DNA of 64,000 nucleotides from Bradysia coprophila (lineage: Eukaryota; Arthropoda; Insecta; Diptera; Sciaridae). A model generated the notes under the pieces. That model did not search any database. It was given only the letters and a program-made list of their open reading frames with translations, and had not been told where the DNA came from. The stretch is taken from contig NW_023503493.1 of NCBI RefSeq assembly GCF_014529535.1, positions 8,774,001 to 8,838,000 on the forward strand, read 5' to 3'. Both the position numbers and the translations under genes were made by a program. Below are positions 26,250 to 38,087 of the stretch, one piece after another; the stretch's first letter is position 1, and the number at the start of each line of letters is the position of its first letter.

Positions 26250-26335
26250 TTGAGTGGAGTGACAAAATGGACAAAATAACAGCCAAAGAGTACGTTTTGA
26301 ATGAAAAAATTTTCCATTTTTTTTACTGTACCAAA

Positions 26336-26517
26336 GCACTGTCAAGCACCGAAGCTGACTTTGACATCACTCAATTAGAAGGCCAAAAACACACCTGTTG
26401 ACAATTTTTTTAAAAATTTTTGATAGCCATTGTATGAAAAAGAATGGCCAGCTTTGATCGGTTCAGTCCTCTATTTGAGTGACGTCAAAGTCAGCTTCGG
26501 TGCTAGACAATACGTTG
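26336..26517. mobile_element. Hairpin MITE inserted into another MITE, 11-bp target duplication
   Basis: ACTGTACCAAA occurs at 26325-26335 and again at 26518-26528. Between them lies a hairpin with AGCACCGAAGCTGACTTTGA against GTCAAAGTCAGCTTCGGTGC. The uninterrupted target exists in unit 1 (the 15235-15407 element), which confirms the insertion. Confidence 0.75.
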
Positions 26518-26738
26518 ACTGTACCAAAAGTTGTTTGATACACTGTCCAGTTTCAGAACTCTATTATGCGTACCACTTATGCTTGAAGTACATAAGGCTC
26601 ACAGATATATTTAGATTTGCGCAAATGACGTATAAATGATAAGTTGGAAATTATGATCTACCTTCCAGAACTTCTTGTATGAAGGTGTGACAAAGTGTCT
26701 ATTGTATCTAACAAGAAAATTTCGAATGGCCTGTTACT

Positions 26739-27125
26739 AATACTTCTGAATCTCAGAGCTCTGCAGCTGGAACTTTGAATAAACTCTCGAAATCTCCATA
26801 AATTGGTGGAATTCTTGAACATCTTGCAGGGAGATAGCTCCAAAGAACTGAAACACTTTTTCCACTTAAATTCATGAAAAACCGATTCGTTTGAAGAGAT
26901 CAGAAACAACTAGAACTTAGGAAAAAAATCTGCTTATTTTATCAGTTCCTGGTCTAATACTTCTGAATCTCAGAGCTCTGCAGCTGGAACTTTGAATAAA
27001 CTCTCGAAATCTCCATAAATTGGTGGAATTCTTGAACATCTTGCAGTGAGATAGCTCCAAAGAACTGAAACACTTTTTCCACTTAAATTCATGAAAAACC
27101 GATTCGTTTGATCTCTTCAACAACT
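26739..27125. repeat. Local tandem duplication, period about 217 bp
   Basis: The block from TAATACTTCTGAATCTCAGA to ATTCATGAAAAACCGATTCG occurs at 26739-26900 and again from 26956, with nearly identical sequence. Unit 1 has a single diverged copy near 15513-15760. The junction carries TTATTTTATCAGT. Confidence 0.75.
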
Positions 27126-27468
27126 AGAACTTAGGAAAACAATCTGCTTATTTTATCAGTCCAGGGTCAGCCCAACTTACTGTCTTCCGTAGCGAATGAT
27201 GAATTAAGTGGTTTCAAAAGCTGTGTGATTTGCCTGATGAAAACTGACGTTCATCACAAAATGGCGGCTTCAGAGGGGGTCCTCCAGATTTTGTTCAGTG
27301 AGACGAATGTCAGCGTAAGCCAATGAAAATCAAAATTGTATTGCGTAGTTTATTCGTATGAATTCACTTCATTTATATTGAATGTACAAAAATGTTAATT
27401 GATCTGTTGATTATATACACATTTGATGGAATTGATTCTATGTACACATTCGATTATTTACAATGTTT

Positions 27469-27678
27469 CTATGCAGGTATTTTACGTGGTCGTCCACGTT
27501 TTCTCACAACGATCTCTTTTCCATGTACCGAGCGGTCTCGATCTGTTTGCCCTATTTCACTTTTCGATAATTCACTTTTCACTGTAGACTCACTCGACGC
27601 CAATGCGACGGCGGTTCTATCAGTGGGGTTCTTCCCTATCACATTGGCCAACTGATGGTGTTGGCCTTTAAGCCAATG
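27469..27678 (-). CDS. In-frame extension after the TAF3 stop codon, ending in an AT-hook
   Basis: Directly after the TAF3 TAA, the same frame continues HWLKGQHHQLANVIGKN and runs to VVRKRGRPRKIPA then TAG, 69 codons in all. KRGRPRKIP is a canonical AT-hook. A related frame is kept in unit 1, with a 15-bp length difference that preserves frame. It could be reached by stop readthrough, or as an alternative last exon: CACCATCAG before TTGGCC is an acceptor in phase with the end of exon 7, which would replace the PHD finger. It may also be former C terminus. No transcript evidence is available here. Confidence 0.4.
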   Translation of the reverse strand, partial: HWLKGQHHQLANVIGKNPTDRTAVALASSESTVKSELSKSEIGQTDRDRSVHGKEIVVRKRGRPRKIPA

Positions 27679-30600
27679 TTAATGGTCCTTTTTGTCCTTC
27701 TTCTTGCGCTTCTTCTTCTTATCACCGCCTTGCCACTCCTGTTTCTTTGCGATGCACACGCGACAGTACCAATCTTCATTTGCATCTGGAGGAACTTGAA
27801 TACCGACGCAAACCCTACATGCGATAAAATGATTGTCAGTTTTGTCACTTGGGAATTTTGTTTTTGAAATTATTAGCAGCCTCACACCAAATGTTACACG
27901 GAACAGTGAATCGTTGCGAATGATGCGCTAGCCAATTCTTGTGGCAATATTATTTGATATCGGAAAAATTGACTCGATCACTGTTCGACGTAGCGTTTGC
28001 TGAGTGCATTTTCATTGACTGATTATTTCGTATAGCTCTATCTCTACTTACCAATGGTACCACGCATCACACCCATCGCAGCCGATCATTGGTGTTCCAT
28101 CATCTACGCGGCCACAGGCAGGACATATCCACACCTGGTTTCCGTCGGAGTCCTGTGAAATTCAAAAAAATTGTTAAAATGTTTGCGTTAGATTGGTTTG
28201 ACGCCGCGGAGACGGAGATTAATGTTAATTTAAGCTTTACTACAGTGTGATAAGGATGGGATTGAATGTAAATAAAATGGAGTGATGGCGATTATTTACA
28301 TTTTTCCGAGTCACGTTTATTGCAGTCGGCCTTCGCCATGGAAGCGAATTTTTCAAACTTTTTATCTCTCGTCGTGTAAACTTTTATTGGATTGTAGCAG
28401 GGAACTTTCTAAAAAATATTCTCATCAAAGAATCGTAAGACCCAGCGACTTATGTTTGGCCACATCCTTCTTTTCGCCTCCCACATTTTACATCATGGCT
28501 TCACGCTGAAAAGTCGATATGAAGAATGTCTTGGCCAAAAATAGTTCCGATAAGTGAAATAAATCTCACTCCATCCATCCATCCATGTAGTCAAAAATGA
28601 GTAAGATCCAAAAATTTAGTTCATTTGGAAGGGAAGGTAGAAACACTGATTAGAATTCTCAGCATGGATGGGAGTTAAATTGAAAGAATTTTTTGTTATG
28701 TGTTGAAAGGGTTGATAGTAACAACATCAGCGTGTGAAAGGAATTTTTGAGAAACATACAACACTTCTTATTTCTGGTATTTTCAACTCTGGCGTACAAA
28801 ATGTCCATCACCGTTAACTACAGTTGGTACTTAGTAATACAAATGGAATCAACATGAAGGCTACACTAATGAGTTACGATTCCAGGTTGTCGTTTGCTCT
28901 GGTGTCATCATCTATGTTCGTTTACACATAGAGATATAATGAACCCATCAAAACAACCAGCTAAAGTAAAAGCATTAAGGTGTAACCTTTACTTAAATGA
29001 CATTGGATCTACGGAATCAATTTTCTAAGAAATAACTCAATCCTAAACCAGTTTCGAAGGAGATACTGTAAATGTAAGCGGTTAGGTGTTGTAAGCGAAT
29101 TACGACAATAAAAGCATGCAAACTACTGCTACAGGAAATGAATTACAAGCTAAATCGATAGTCTGATGGAAGTCATGAATGAACTAAAGAAACTAAAGTC
29201 AAATGTCCTTGGAATTAACTGAAATGAAGAAGTAGACGAGCAAACTACGTATGAATAACACTCAGAACTAAAATATGAAAAGGAAAACCAGTAAAAAGAA
29301 TAATTTCCTCCGGCAGCGTTTTCTTTTTCTTTTCTTTTCTCTAAAGTCAACTCTCTCTCCTTACCCGAACGTTCAACGCTGGGCCAATTTTGTCGTTTGG
29401 CGATTTAGAACTCTTTGATGAACAGCTTTTCGATGACGATTTCTCGTCTTTCATTTTCGGTGGATTCATTTTACGTTGATGTTTCAACGATGAACAGGCT
29501 GCTTCCAATGGTGTTGCATTTGTCGGCTGTATCTGAGCATTGGATCCGGCTGCAGCTATGGCTGCTGCTGCTGCAGCTGCAGCTGCTGCTGCAATTGCCG
29601 CATTTGTACTGCCTTTGGGTCGTCCACGAGTCGGTGCTGGCTGTGGTGTGGTGATTGGTTGTTTGACTGGATCCGTGGGTAATGTTCCAGGCGATTCAGT
29701 GTGATGATCAGCAGTATGTAGGTCTGACTTTTCTTCATCTTTTTTTTCTAAAAAATTGGTTTTTTGTCTGTTTTAGAAGGAGGGCTAGAGAGATTTGACC
29801 GCTTCACTCTAATCAGATGACGTACACATTCAACGATTCGAACTCTTTTTCGGACATGTTTCGATCAAAATCTAACGGAAAACTGTTCCCCTCCCCTGAC
29901 AACAATTACAGCAGAGTTTATCGTAATATACGAGGGTATGATGCATAATGAATAAATATTTTTTGCTGGTTGTGATTAGTCGGGACACAGATAAATGTAT
30001 TTTGTGAACGAAAAGGTATTAGATGATTGAATGGCTATCCATTGGCAACGATGTGATATTGGGTGGATGATCAATATTGGAGAGGATACTCTAACACCAC
30101 AAGCAAGACTTGACTTGTTAATGGAACATAAACATGGCCACAAAAAATGTTTTACTTTTCTTGGTGACGTCTCAGGAATTAATTTCGAATGAACAAATGC
30201 GCTTCTCCGATTGTTAAGTTTTGATTTTGATTTTCTTAGCATGTACTCACAATGTACGACGATTGACGATTTTGTGTTTGAGTGGTCGATGGTGTCACGA
30301 CTGTATCAGTTGGAAATTGGACAGTCGGAGCAACAACCGTTACGAACGTATGCGGTGGCATAGGTACAGGTGATTGTTGTAACTGTGGTGTTTTCGGTCG
30401 TGACAAGTACACCGGCGAAGGAAGATGCTGTGATGGCATTACGCTAAGATCTTCCTTGAGAATAATGGCTGACTCCTCGTCGGATTCGTAAGCGAAACTA
30501 TCACGCTTAGTACGTGGATATGTTGGGGTATAGGGACGTGAGTCATCTGATCGAACAAGGCGATATATTTTTCATGTTTCAACCAAAACGAAAAAAAAAA

Positions 30601-33600
30601 CTTTTTCCCTTTTGAAATGCGACGGAGGTGTTCCGAATGATTTCAAAAGTCAAACAATTCTACTTACTCTGAACGGGCGTTTTTTGCTTCGGTGGACGTG
30701 TGACTAGAGCGCTGAACCGTGCCAATTCCGGTGATGCTTCACGACTTCGATCCGAGTCCTGTTGCACCGATGAATTGTCATCTATGTCCATTTCCGATGT
30801 ATGCTCCCGACGAATCGGTTTGATTGTGCTGCAAAAGGAAACATTTTTTTTTGTGTGAGTTAAACGTGTGGTCATTTCTATGAGATTGATAACTTACATT
30901 TTTCGATGCGAATCGGGTGTGTCAGGTCTCGGTGATGTTCCCAGTTTTAGTGTAAGTTTCGGCACAATCGAACTATCTGAATCTCTACCCGATCCGGGCG
31001 ACGATACACCCAGATCGTGCATTGGTGGTGTGTTTGCCATGCCACAAAGAACACGAGCCAGTTCCTTTTCCTTTCGCTTCTCCTTCTTATCCTTTTTCGT
31101 CTTCAATTTCAATTCCTTGTCCTTGTGCTTGTCCTCCTTGTCTTTTCGTTTTTCACTTTTCTCTTTGCTCTTCGTTTTGTCCTTTTTGTCTTTCTTCTTC
31201 TTGATTTTGCCTTCTTTGTCCTTCTTATCCTTTTTGTGCTCTTTGTCCTTTCGCTTCTCGCCTTTCGATGATTTTTCTCGAGCAGAACTGTTCCCATTAT
31301 CTGCATCTTCAACATTGCTATCGGTCATCGACTGTGTATCGTCCATGTTCAATGAGCTAGACGGATGCCGTGGCGATGAAGATAACCGTCGTTGTTTGTG
31401 CGGCGGAATGTAGCCCATTTGATGGTCTGTGTGTGGTGATGCTATTCTCAGTGGTGATTCCATGCGTTTCGGAATTGGCGATGCCTGGTCATCGTATGGA
31501 TCGTCCGTTAAATCGATGGTTTGATTATCAATCTTCGGTTCTGGTGTTAGCGGTTTCGATTTGGTGTGGCTGCTTGGCACAAGTGAAATGGATGTTGACG
31601 AGGGGAGAGACGACTTGGACGATGGCAAATAACTATTTGTCGCTGCTTGCGGAGGCGATGAAAGATCTTCCAATTTCAATGAGGCAGGCACTAATGGAGC
31701 CACATTGCATTGCGCCATTTCGTAGTTGATTGGCATGGCCATCGGTTCGGGCTCGGCTTTTTCAATGTGCGGTCGTTTTAAGCGAGGAAACGAGCCGAAC
31801 ATCTCAAAATTGGGCAACGGAAATGGTAATCGTTGTCGCGGTTGCAATGGAAAATTCGGGAACAATGGATTGCCAGGAATGAGACCAGGTCCCGACCACG
31901 GATACATGGGAAAGTTTTGCATAAACTCTGCTCCACGCAGATTGGCCATGTTACCCAAATTGCCACGCAAGTGATTGGCAAACTGTTGCGTAATGTGTTG
32001 GTCGTATAAGTTTTGTAGTATTGGCGGTATGGGATCGGTTTTCCGTGGCGGCATTGCCTGTGGTGGTGGAATGATCGGCGACGGTCCACTCATTGATAAG
32101 TCGGTGGCAGCCATTGGCCATGATTGGTCTTTTAATTTCTTGTCCTTTGCCTTCAGCTTCTCCTTTTTCACACGAACTTTTTTCTCCTTCGGTTCTTTCA
32201 GTGCTTTCATTTGCTTCTTGGCAGCTGCCTTTAGCTGTTTCGGTGTCAGTCCCATCGGGAAATCCATATTTTCGCCGGGTTTTGGCAGTGTCATGTTCAA
32301 TGGCATGTCATGACCAAACTGTTTCATCAGTTTTTTTGCGGACATGGTTGGCGATTTCTTCGGTGTTTTCTTTGCGGGCACTTGCAGGTGACCGGGCAAT
32401 GTCGGTGAATGCATTGATGATGTTGGTGACGCCATCATGCCGGTATCATCCACGGGAAATATTGATGTTTCCGGCAGATTTATGTGTGGTGGTAGTGGTA
32501 GGCCTTGCTTGACTGCATCCTCTTTGTTTTTGGACGAGATTCGCTTGATAATGTTCAGCTTACGTTTGTCCGGTTCGGTGGACAATTTTCCTTCGAACAT
32601 AAAGTTCGACGATGGCTGGGCCGCATTTGGATGGAATGGTGGTAATTGATCCGGCATTGGCTGCATTGATGCTGGATTTGGTAGTACGTTTGATTGGTCG
32701 ATGAGATCGATGGATGCATCAGTTCGTTCGTGTTTTGTATCCATTGGTAGAGTGGGATGTATAGCTGACAGAAACGTTGGCTGATTCACTTTGAACAGTT
32801 CGTCTAAAGCGTGGACCAAGTGCTTGTTCTTTGGTGGCTTTTTGGGCTTTTTCACTTTTCCATCAAGAACGGATTTGGCTGGTTTGTTCGGATCTTTGAC
32901 CTTGTGCTTTCTCGGTATCTTCGGCAGAAACGCTTTCTTACCGATTTTCTGCTGTTCGGCCACTACGGACATTGGCGTATCATTTGGCAGGTAAATTGGG
33001 GCGACGTTTGCAGGCATTTGCTTTGCTGGCGGTGGACCCATCGGTGACAATTGATGTCCATGCAGTCCGTCTTTCAACGATTTTTCCTTTTTGCGTTTCT
33101 TCTCCTGCAGTACGGCCGCTGGCAATGTCTTCTTCTTCTTTATCTTTTCCGATTTGATTTTTTCGCCCTTCACCTTTTCGGCCTTAACACCGTTCACTGA
33201 ATTCGACAACAAAGAGCCGACAGCTGCCGACGGTGGTTCTTTCGCTGGAGGTTTTTCCACATCTGCTACATGTATTATCGGTGCCTTGGCATCTGGAAGC
33301 TTTCCCATCCGAGCCTCTGATATGAATCCAGATGTAGTCATCATAACGCTCGTTATTTCTCTGGTGTAACGGGTCTCCGCTTCCGTTGGTCTGCTAAGTG
33401 AAATTGAATTGTAATAAGGTCCAGTAAAACATTCAATGTATGCAAGTGACTTACCTGATTGGTTTCTGATCGAACGAATCGTTTTTTCGCGAGAATTCAT
33501 TGTCATCACCCGGCATGGAAACGACCTCAACGGTTTGTTCGGCGCTTGTGTCCAATACTTCGGGCGGCTTTTCCTCATCTTAAAATGAATTGGAAAAGAC

Positions 33601-34132
33601 GAATGTTACACAGAGAACTAGAATGGCGACAAAAATGTACAACCTTCTCGTTCGGCATGCATCGGCGGCAAATACTCATGGATATGAACAGGTCGAGTGA
33701 CCACCTCTTTACTGCCCGGTTTGAGAAAATTCAAATGGTTCTCTTTCTGTGCCGGATATTTCGGTACATCAATGGCACACGGTACTGGATCCACGTTGTT
33801 GACATACTCTTCCAAATCGGCAATGTTGACGTTCATGTCCTTGAAGGCCAGCGCAACATCGTCCAGATTGGGTTCGGTTCGTCCATCTGAAATAATTTAT
33901 TTTTGTTTTGAATCGAGTGCTACAATGGGTTAGGTTTACATTCTAAGCAAATATTCTTACACAACTCCGAGTAACGATGCGTCTGGGTGGCTATCTCTTT
34001 GATGTATTTATTCAATATGTCGCTCATTAGCTCCAAGGGCGTATTGGAAATCGAATTCCAGCCAATTGTTTGGCATAATTGGGCCACGGTCACCTTCAGT
34101 ATTTGCTGTGTGTACGCGTTGTAATCGGACAT
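27679..34132 (-). CDS. TAF3: TAF3, TFIID subunit with histone fold and PHD finger, full-length copy
   Basis: TAF3 pairs with TAF10 through its histone fold and reads H3K4me3 through its PHD finger in TFIID. Exons are 34132-33961, 33886-33644, 33578-33455, 33390-30898, 30828-30668, 30546 to about 30247, 29747-29365, 28152-28052 and 27814-27679, about 1,370 residues. The N terminus MSDYNAYTQQILKV through ELYGRTEPNLDDVALAF is the histone fold. The 830-codon exon 4 holds Lys-rich KDKEHKKDKKDKEGK stretches and Pro-rich segments. Exon 7 has the AT-hook TRGRPKGS and a poly-Ala tract. The PHD reads WICPACGRVDDGTPMIGCD, GCDAWYHW, VCVGIQVPP, NEDWYCRVC, then a basic tail KKKKRKKKDKKDH. Exons 6 and 7 join in frame only if exon 6 uses the later donor (GA before GTACAT) or a small exon is missed. 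Drosophila BIP2/TAF3 has similar architecture. Confidence 0.93.
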
Positions 34133-34680
34133 TTTCGTTGCACTTTTTCAAATTTTTCGATTAAAAAGAAAACAAAATTTAATTTCGAAAAAAGGAAAAC
34201 CGATGTTTCCGCACTTCAAAACAAACGTACAATTAAAAAAAAAAACAATTAGCAAATTTATTAGAGGATTCCGATAACAAAACTCTATTTCGATAAACTC
34301 ACGAGATCACAATTAACACTGAATCACAAAGCGACCAATAGTGTATATTCTATCCCATTGACGACTAATTATCCTAATTATTAACAATTTTCAGGGTACG
34401 TTGCTGCAGAACTGGCAGTGGTACGCATATTTTGATTTTTTATTTGGTCAAGTTGAATTTCAGTGTAGACATTGGCTGTAACCACGTAAATTACCAACCC
34501 ATTTGGGATAATACTCGTTCGTTAAACGCATCTAGTTCTCCAATTAAATTTAGTAAAATCTGATTTTATTTTTAAAAAAATCGTTGATACGAACAGAACA
34601 GTCCGTATGATCTGGATTTTCCAATTTTATCCCAGAAATGTAAAATGGTGTCCTCTCGGTTCTCTCCGGCCTCTCTCTCC

Positions 34681-35282
34681 GAACATGCGGTTCTGTTCAC
34701 TTTTTTTGTAGACATAATTTATGACAGTTGTTGCGTTCACTTAAAAGTTCAGTGCTGACATATATCCATATACAGGACTGTACTTTTTTCATTTGGTTTT
34801 GAATTTTTTGAAAGACAACAGCCAAGTGAATATGTCGAAATACTACGTGAAATTATTACACCATTGGACGTATTGGATGCATGAACATTAATAATGTCAT
34901 TCAACCCGTGGGATCAGCGCAGTGCCACCTGTTATCATTTCTATGTCTTTTATATTATATATCGTTTGTATTTTTGAACTGGTTGAGAAACAAAGACAGA
35001 GCACAAAAATTTGCGTCGGAGTTGATTTGAATAGAACCAAATTGACTTTCATTAATTCATTAATTTACATCATGTTCGAGTCAACGTAACTTTAATCGGT
35101 TCTGTGCTCACAACAGAATCTGTGTTGAACACTGATTTTGAGTTAGTTGCATGTCGAAATTGTAATGCGAAAGGATACTAATATGACGACTGTGACGTCT
35201 TTTCGACGGATGGAAGGAGGTGGTTTTTTTGGGAGAGAATTCAATACATTTTCTCTCTACTAAAGTGTCCACTCCACTCAAC
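34681..35282. other. Non-coding spacer right of the duplication
   Basis: No gene-like frame. The sequence is AT-rich, with a few short hairpin fragments leading into the MITE at 35283. Confidence 0.4.
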
Positions 35283-35381
35283 AAAAAGTACTCCGTGAGA
35301 GAGCCGTAAGAGAGCGAGCTGTCAAATAAACAAAGGAAAAATTGAAAAAAAAAAATTTTGTCTCTCACACGGAGTACTTTT
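35283..35381. mobile_element. MITE family with AAAAAGTACTCCGTG ends, copy 2 of 3
   Basis: The inverse orientation of the 26146 copy: CAAAAAGTACTCCGTGAGAG on the left and CTCACACGGAGTACTTTTTT on the right, with AGCTGTCAAATAAACAAAGG inside. Confidence 0.65.
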
Positions 35382-36192
35382 TTGGTAAGAGGAAACTAAG
35401 CACAAGAGTCAAACCACATCGAAACTTTTTGTCGTGAAGTGACAGTTTTGACATTGACATTTTTGACGTTGTCATTATTGACATTTGAAAATTTTTGTCA
35501 TAACCTAAATTGAAAACGTGAACTGTACACAAAACTTGTCTTGAAACAATTAATTTTGAATAATATTACAGTTTTATCGTATCCTTATTGTAATATTTCC
35601 GATAATACTGTAATGTTATTAAATTTCAAAAAAGTCATATATGAAATGAAGAAGTGATATATGCGAAAAAGTTGAATATTCGTGGGGCAAGAGATCCTGT
35701 GTTGGTAACACTGAATAACCAACACAATTCTTTTAGCCTAGTCTTTCTACAACATGCAGAGAGTTGCTAATATGACGACTGGGTCGTTTCGACGGATAGA
35801 AGGAATATGTCGATTTTTTTTGTCGAGAGAAATTGTATTGAATTCTCTATCAAAAAACCAGCTGTCTTTCGACATATCCCTTGTATGTCACAATCGTCAT
35901 CTATCTGGAAATTTTTATATTTTTTTAGGTTAGCTGGATGAAATATTGACATTTAACAAATCGAATGCACTTCCCAGTCGACACAAATGCACACGACAAC
36001 GATCTATTGAATTTCATCAGTTTCTGCTTCTGCTGCGGGATAGATTACTCGCTCTTATAAAAAAACCAATGAAGTAACAGTTTGACATACGAGTCAGGAT
36101 TACTAAATATTGCACGAATAGGTTTTGCCGTGTACAGGCCACAAGGGTAGATGATAAAACGTCAAAATGCCATCTTGCCAACTCTCGAGTGT
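35382..36192. other. Non-coding spacer with weak hairpins
   Basis: No supported gene. GAATATGTCGA (about 35.80 kb) is complementary to TCGACATATCC (about 35.87 kb), a likely degenerate MITE around 35.79-35.90 kb. Confidence 0.35.
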
Positions 36193-36420
36193 CGAGTATA
36201 AAGTATAGTTTCCACTTAAAAAGAGCACTCCGTTTAGCCTCCGTCTACATGACAGTTGTAAAATAGAACAAAAGAACTGTCACGCAAACGGAGTGGAAAT
36301 TGAATTTATTTCAATTTTTTACTCCGTTTACGTGACAGTTCCTTTGTTCTATTTTACAACTGTCATGTAGACGGAGGCTAAACGGAGTGCTCTTTTTAAG
36401 TGGAAACTATACTTAACTCG
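36193..36420. mobile_element. Near-perfect palindromic MITE, 228 bp
   Basis: Arms of nearly 100 bp run from CGAGTATAAAGTATAGTTTC and AAAGAGCACTCCGTTTAGCC to TAAACGGAGTGCTCTTTTTA and ACTATACTTAACTCG. The arms are almost identical, implying recent formation or gene conversion. The RNA would form a long hairpin. Confidence 0.75.
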
Positions 36421-36706
36421 TTAAAAAAAAAAACACTCCAAGGTAATGTCCACGCGTAATGTCGATGGTTATTATTTTATCATAGAAAAAACATTTATTC
36501 GCAAGAAGATAAGTACAAAGATATTTGTAAAATGTTTCGTAATAAGGCATCACAGCAAAGCCAGCCATCGCTTGGTCCTTGTTGTGGTGTTGAACACGTA
36601 TTTCTGATTTTTGGTTTGATTTATGAAGAATTTTTAGTGCATTAAAATGACACAGGTATCGTTAAATGGTCGCTGATAAGGTTCATTCTATTTACGCTTA
36701 TTACTC

Positions 36707-38087
36707 CTAAACCGGTGTCTCGGCTTCGTCCAGTTCATCATAGTCGGGAGGCTCTAATTAGTTACATTTTTCATCAGCAATATTGATCAAATTGAATCAA
36801 AACGGCGTAACTTACGGGTTTCCAAAGACAATATCGATCCCATACAAGACGAAAGGTCAGAGTATGCCGGAGGTAAAGTAGGTATCGACGCTGCAGACGT
36901 ACTCGATGAAAGATCTGAGTATGCCGGTGGTAAAGTAAGTATCGATGTTGCAGACGAGCATCTACTCTCCAGTGTTAATCGTTTGAGGTGTTCGCTAATT
37001 TTACTTGGATCAGAACTGTTATCGAATGCGGTTGCTACTTTCACTTCCACAATACTATCACCATCACCAAATGTGCTTCCATGACAGCCAGTCAGTTGTT
37101 TAAATGAAGCTTTGTACTGGAAGATTAGAAATGTAAAGGATAAGTCAACGTGCTACTTTGTTGCAAACGTTCCTGTCCACTAACCTTCAAAAAATATCTC
37201 ACCGAATACATGGGACTAAGTTCATTCGCATAAGTAACTGTTGCAGTAAGTGGAACATCCAACTTCCACTCCAAGACGACACTATGTTCATGGACCGTGG
37301 TCTGTTGTCTTTGCTGTGAAATGATCTCAGTATCGACAATCTCGCCGATTTGTTTCTTTCGTAGTAATGTTACGGTTACATCCACTTGGTATTCAAATAA
37401 TCCTTCGAGTTGCAACGTAGCATTTAATACCGTATCACGTCCAACAAGCAAAACGGGCTTACTAAGCGTAAAGATCGACGTAATTTTTCCATCCAGAAAT
37501 TCTTTACAATCAACCGACGGTTGTACTTCCATGCTACTTAAATTATAATGTCCCTTGAAGTCCAACAAAAATTTACTGGCAATTGTTTCCCAGGTGATCT
37601 TATCATCTTGTGACATTAGTGCAACCAGTTTGTACGAAAGACTTCCAGATGAGCAGTAAAATGGGTGAGGAAAAATTCGGTCTTTTGGAAAGTTTAATAT
37701 GAAATCTAGTTTTTGATGTCCTCTGAATTCACCAGCTTAGGGTTCGTAAAATTGACGATTAATAAAATGTGTGTGCATTAGGACAAACTGAACTTACAGG
37801 ACGTTAACATTGTCTCGATGGGAAAATGCTCAAACATGTCGATTTCGTTGCGCTCATTCTTTCCTTCTTTCGTTAGTTTTAATTGTAATTGCAAACAGAT
37901 CTTAATGCCATCATAACTGTTTCGGTATGAACTTAGACAAAGCCGTCCAAAGATACTATCGTACGATGACGATATTTGGACTTTTACTAATTTTGCACTA
38001 ATTTCAGCCGTTAACTGTGATAGATTGGGAGTAGCACCAATTAGTGCCACGCCACCACTATATCTCCTATATCCAAGCACAGGCATC
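36707..38087 (-). CDS. Alpha-arrestin (arrestin domain-containing protein), four exons, three PPxY motifs
   Basis: Alpha-arrestins are adaptors that link membrane cargo to NEDD4-family ubiquitin ligases through PPxY motifs. Exons are 38086-37798, 37735-37185, 37116-36816 and 36753-36707, with GT-AG junctions and consistent phases, giving 395 residues from ATG at 38086. An acceptor (TTGTGTTGCAG) lies one base before that ATG, so an upstream non-coding exon, or further coding, is likely. The arrestin N-domain signature is in exon 2: FPKDRIFPHPFYCSSGSLSY then KLVALM. The C domain ends with VVLEWKLDVPLTATV and MYSVRYFLKV. The tail carries PPAYSDL twice and a last exon reading PPDYDELDEAETPV. Paralogue assignment is not possible by eye. 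Confidence 0.88.

Larger units (their letters stand above)
22652..34680. repeat. Tandem duplication, unit 2 (TAF3 good, nitrobindin broken)
   Basis: Second copy of the 12-kb unit, in direct orientation. Compared with unit 1 it has its own insertions: MITEs at 24163, 24759, 25193, 26146 and 26336, an internal tandem duplication of about 217 bp at 26.74-27.12 kb, and about 250 extra bases near 34.40-34.65 kb. It lacks the 2.4-kb nest and the solo LTR of unit 1. Confidence 0.92.

Noticed and set aside
29556-29738. ORF beginning MKKSQTYILLIITLNRLEH
   Set aside because: It is the wrong frame of TAF3 exon 7. The correct frame gives the AT-hook TRGRPKGS and the poly-Ala tract, and joins to the PHD exon.
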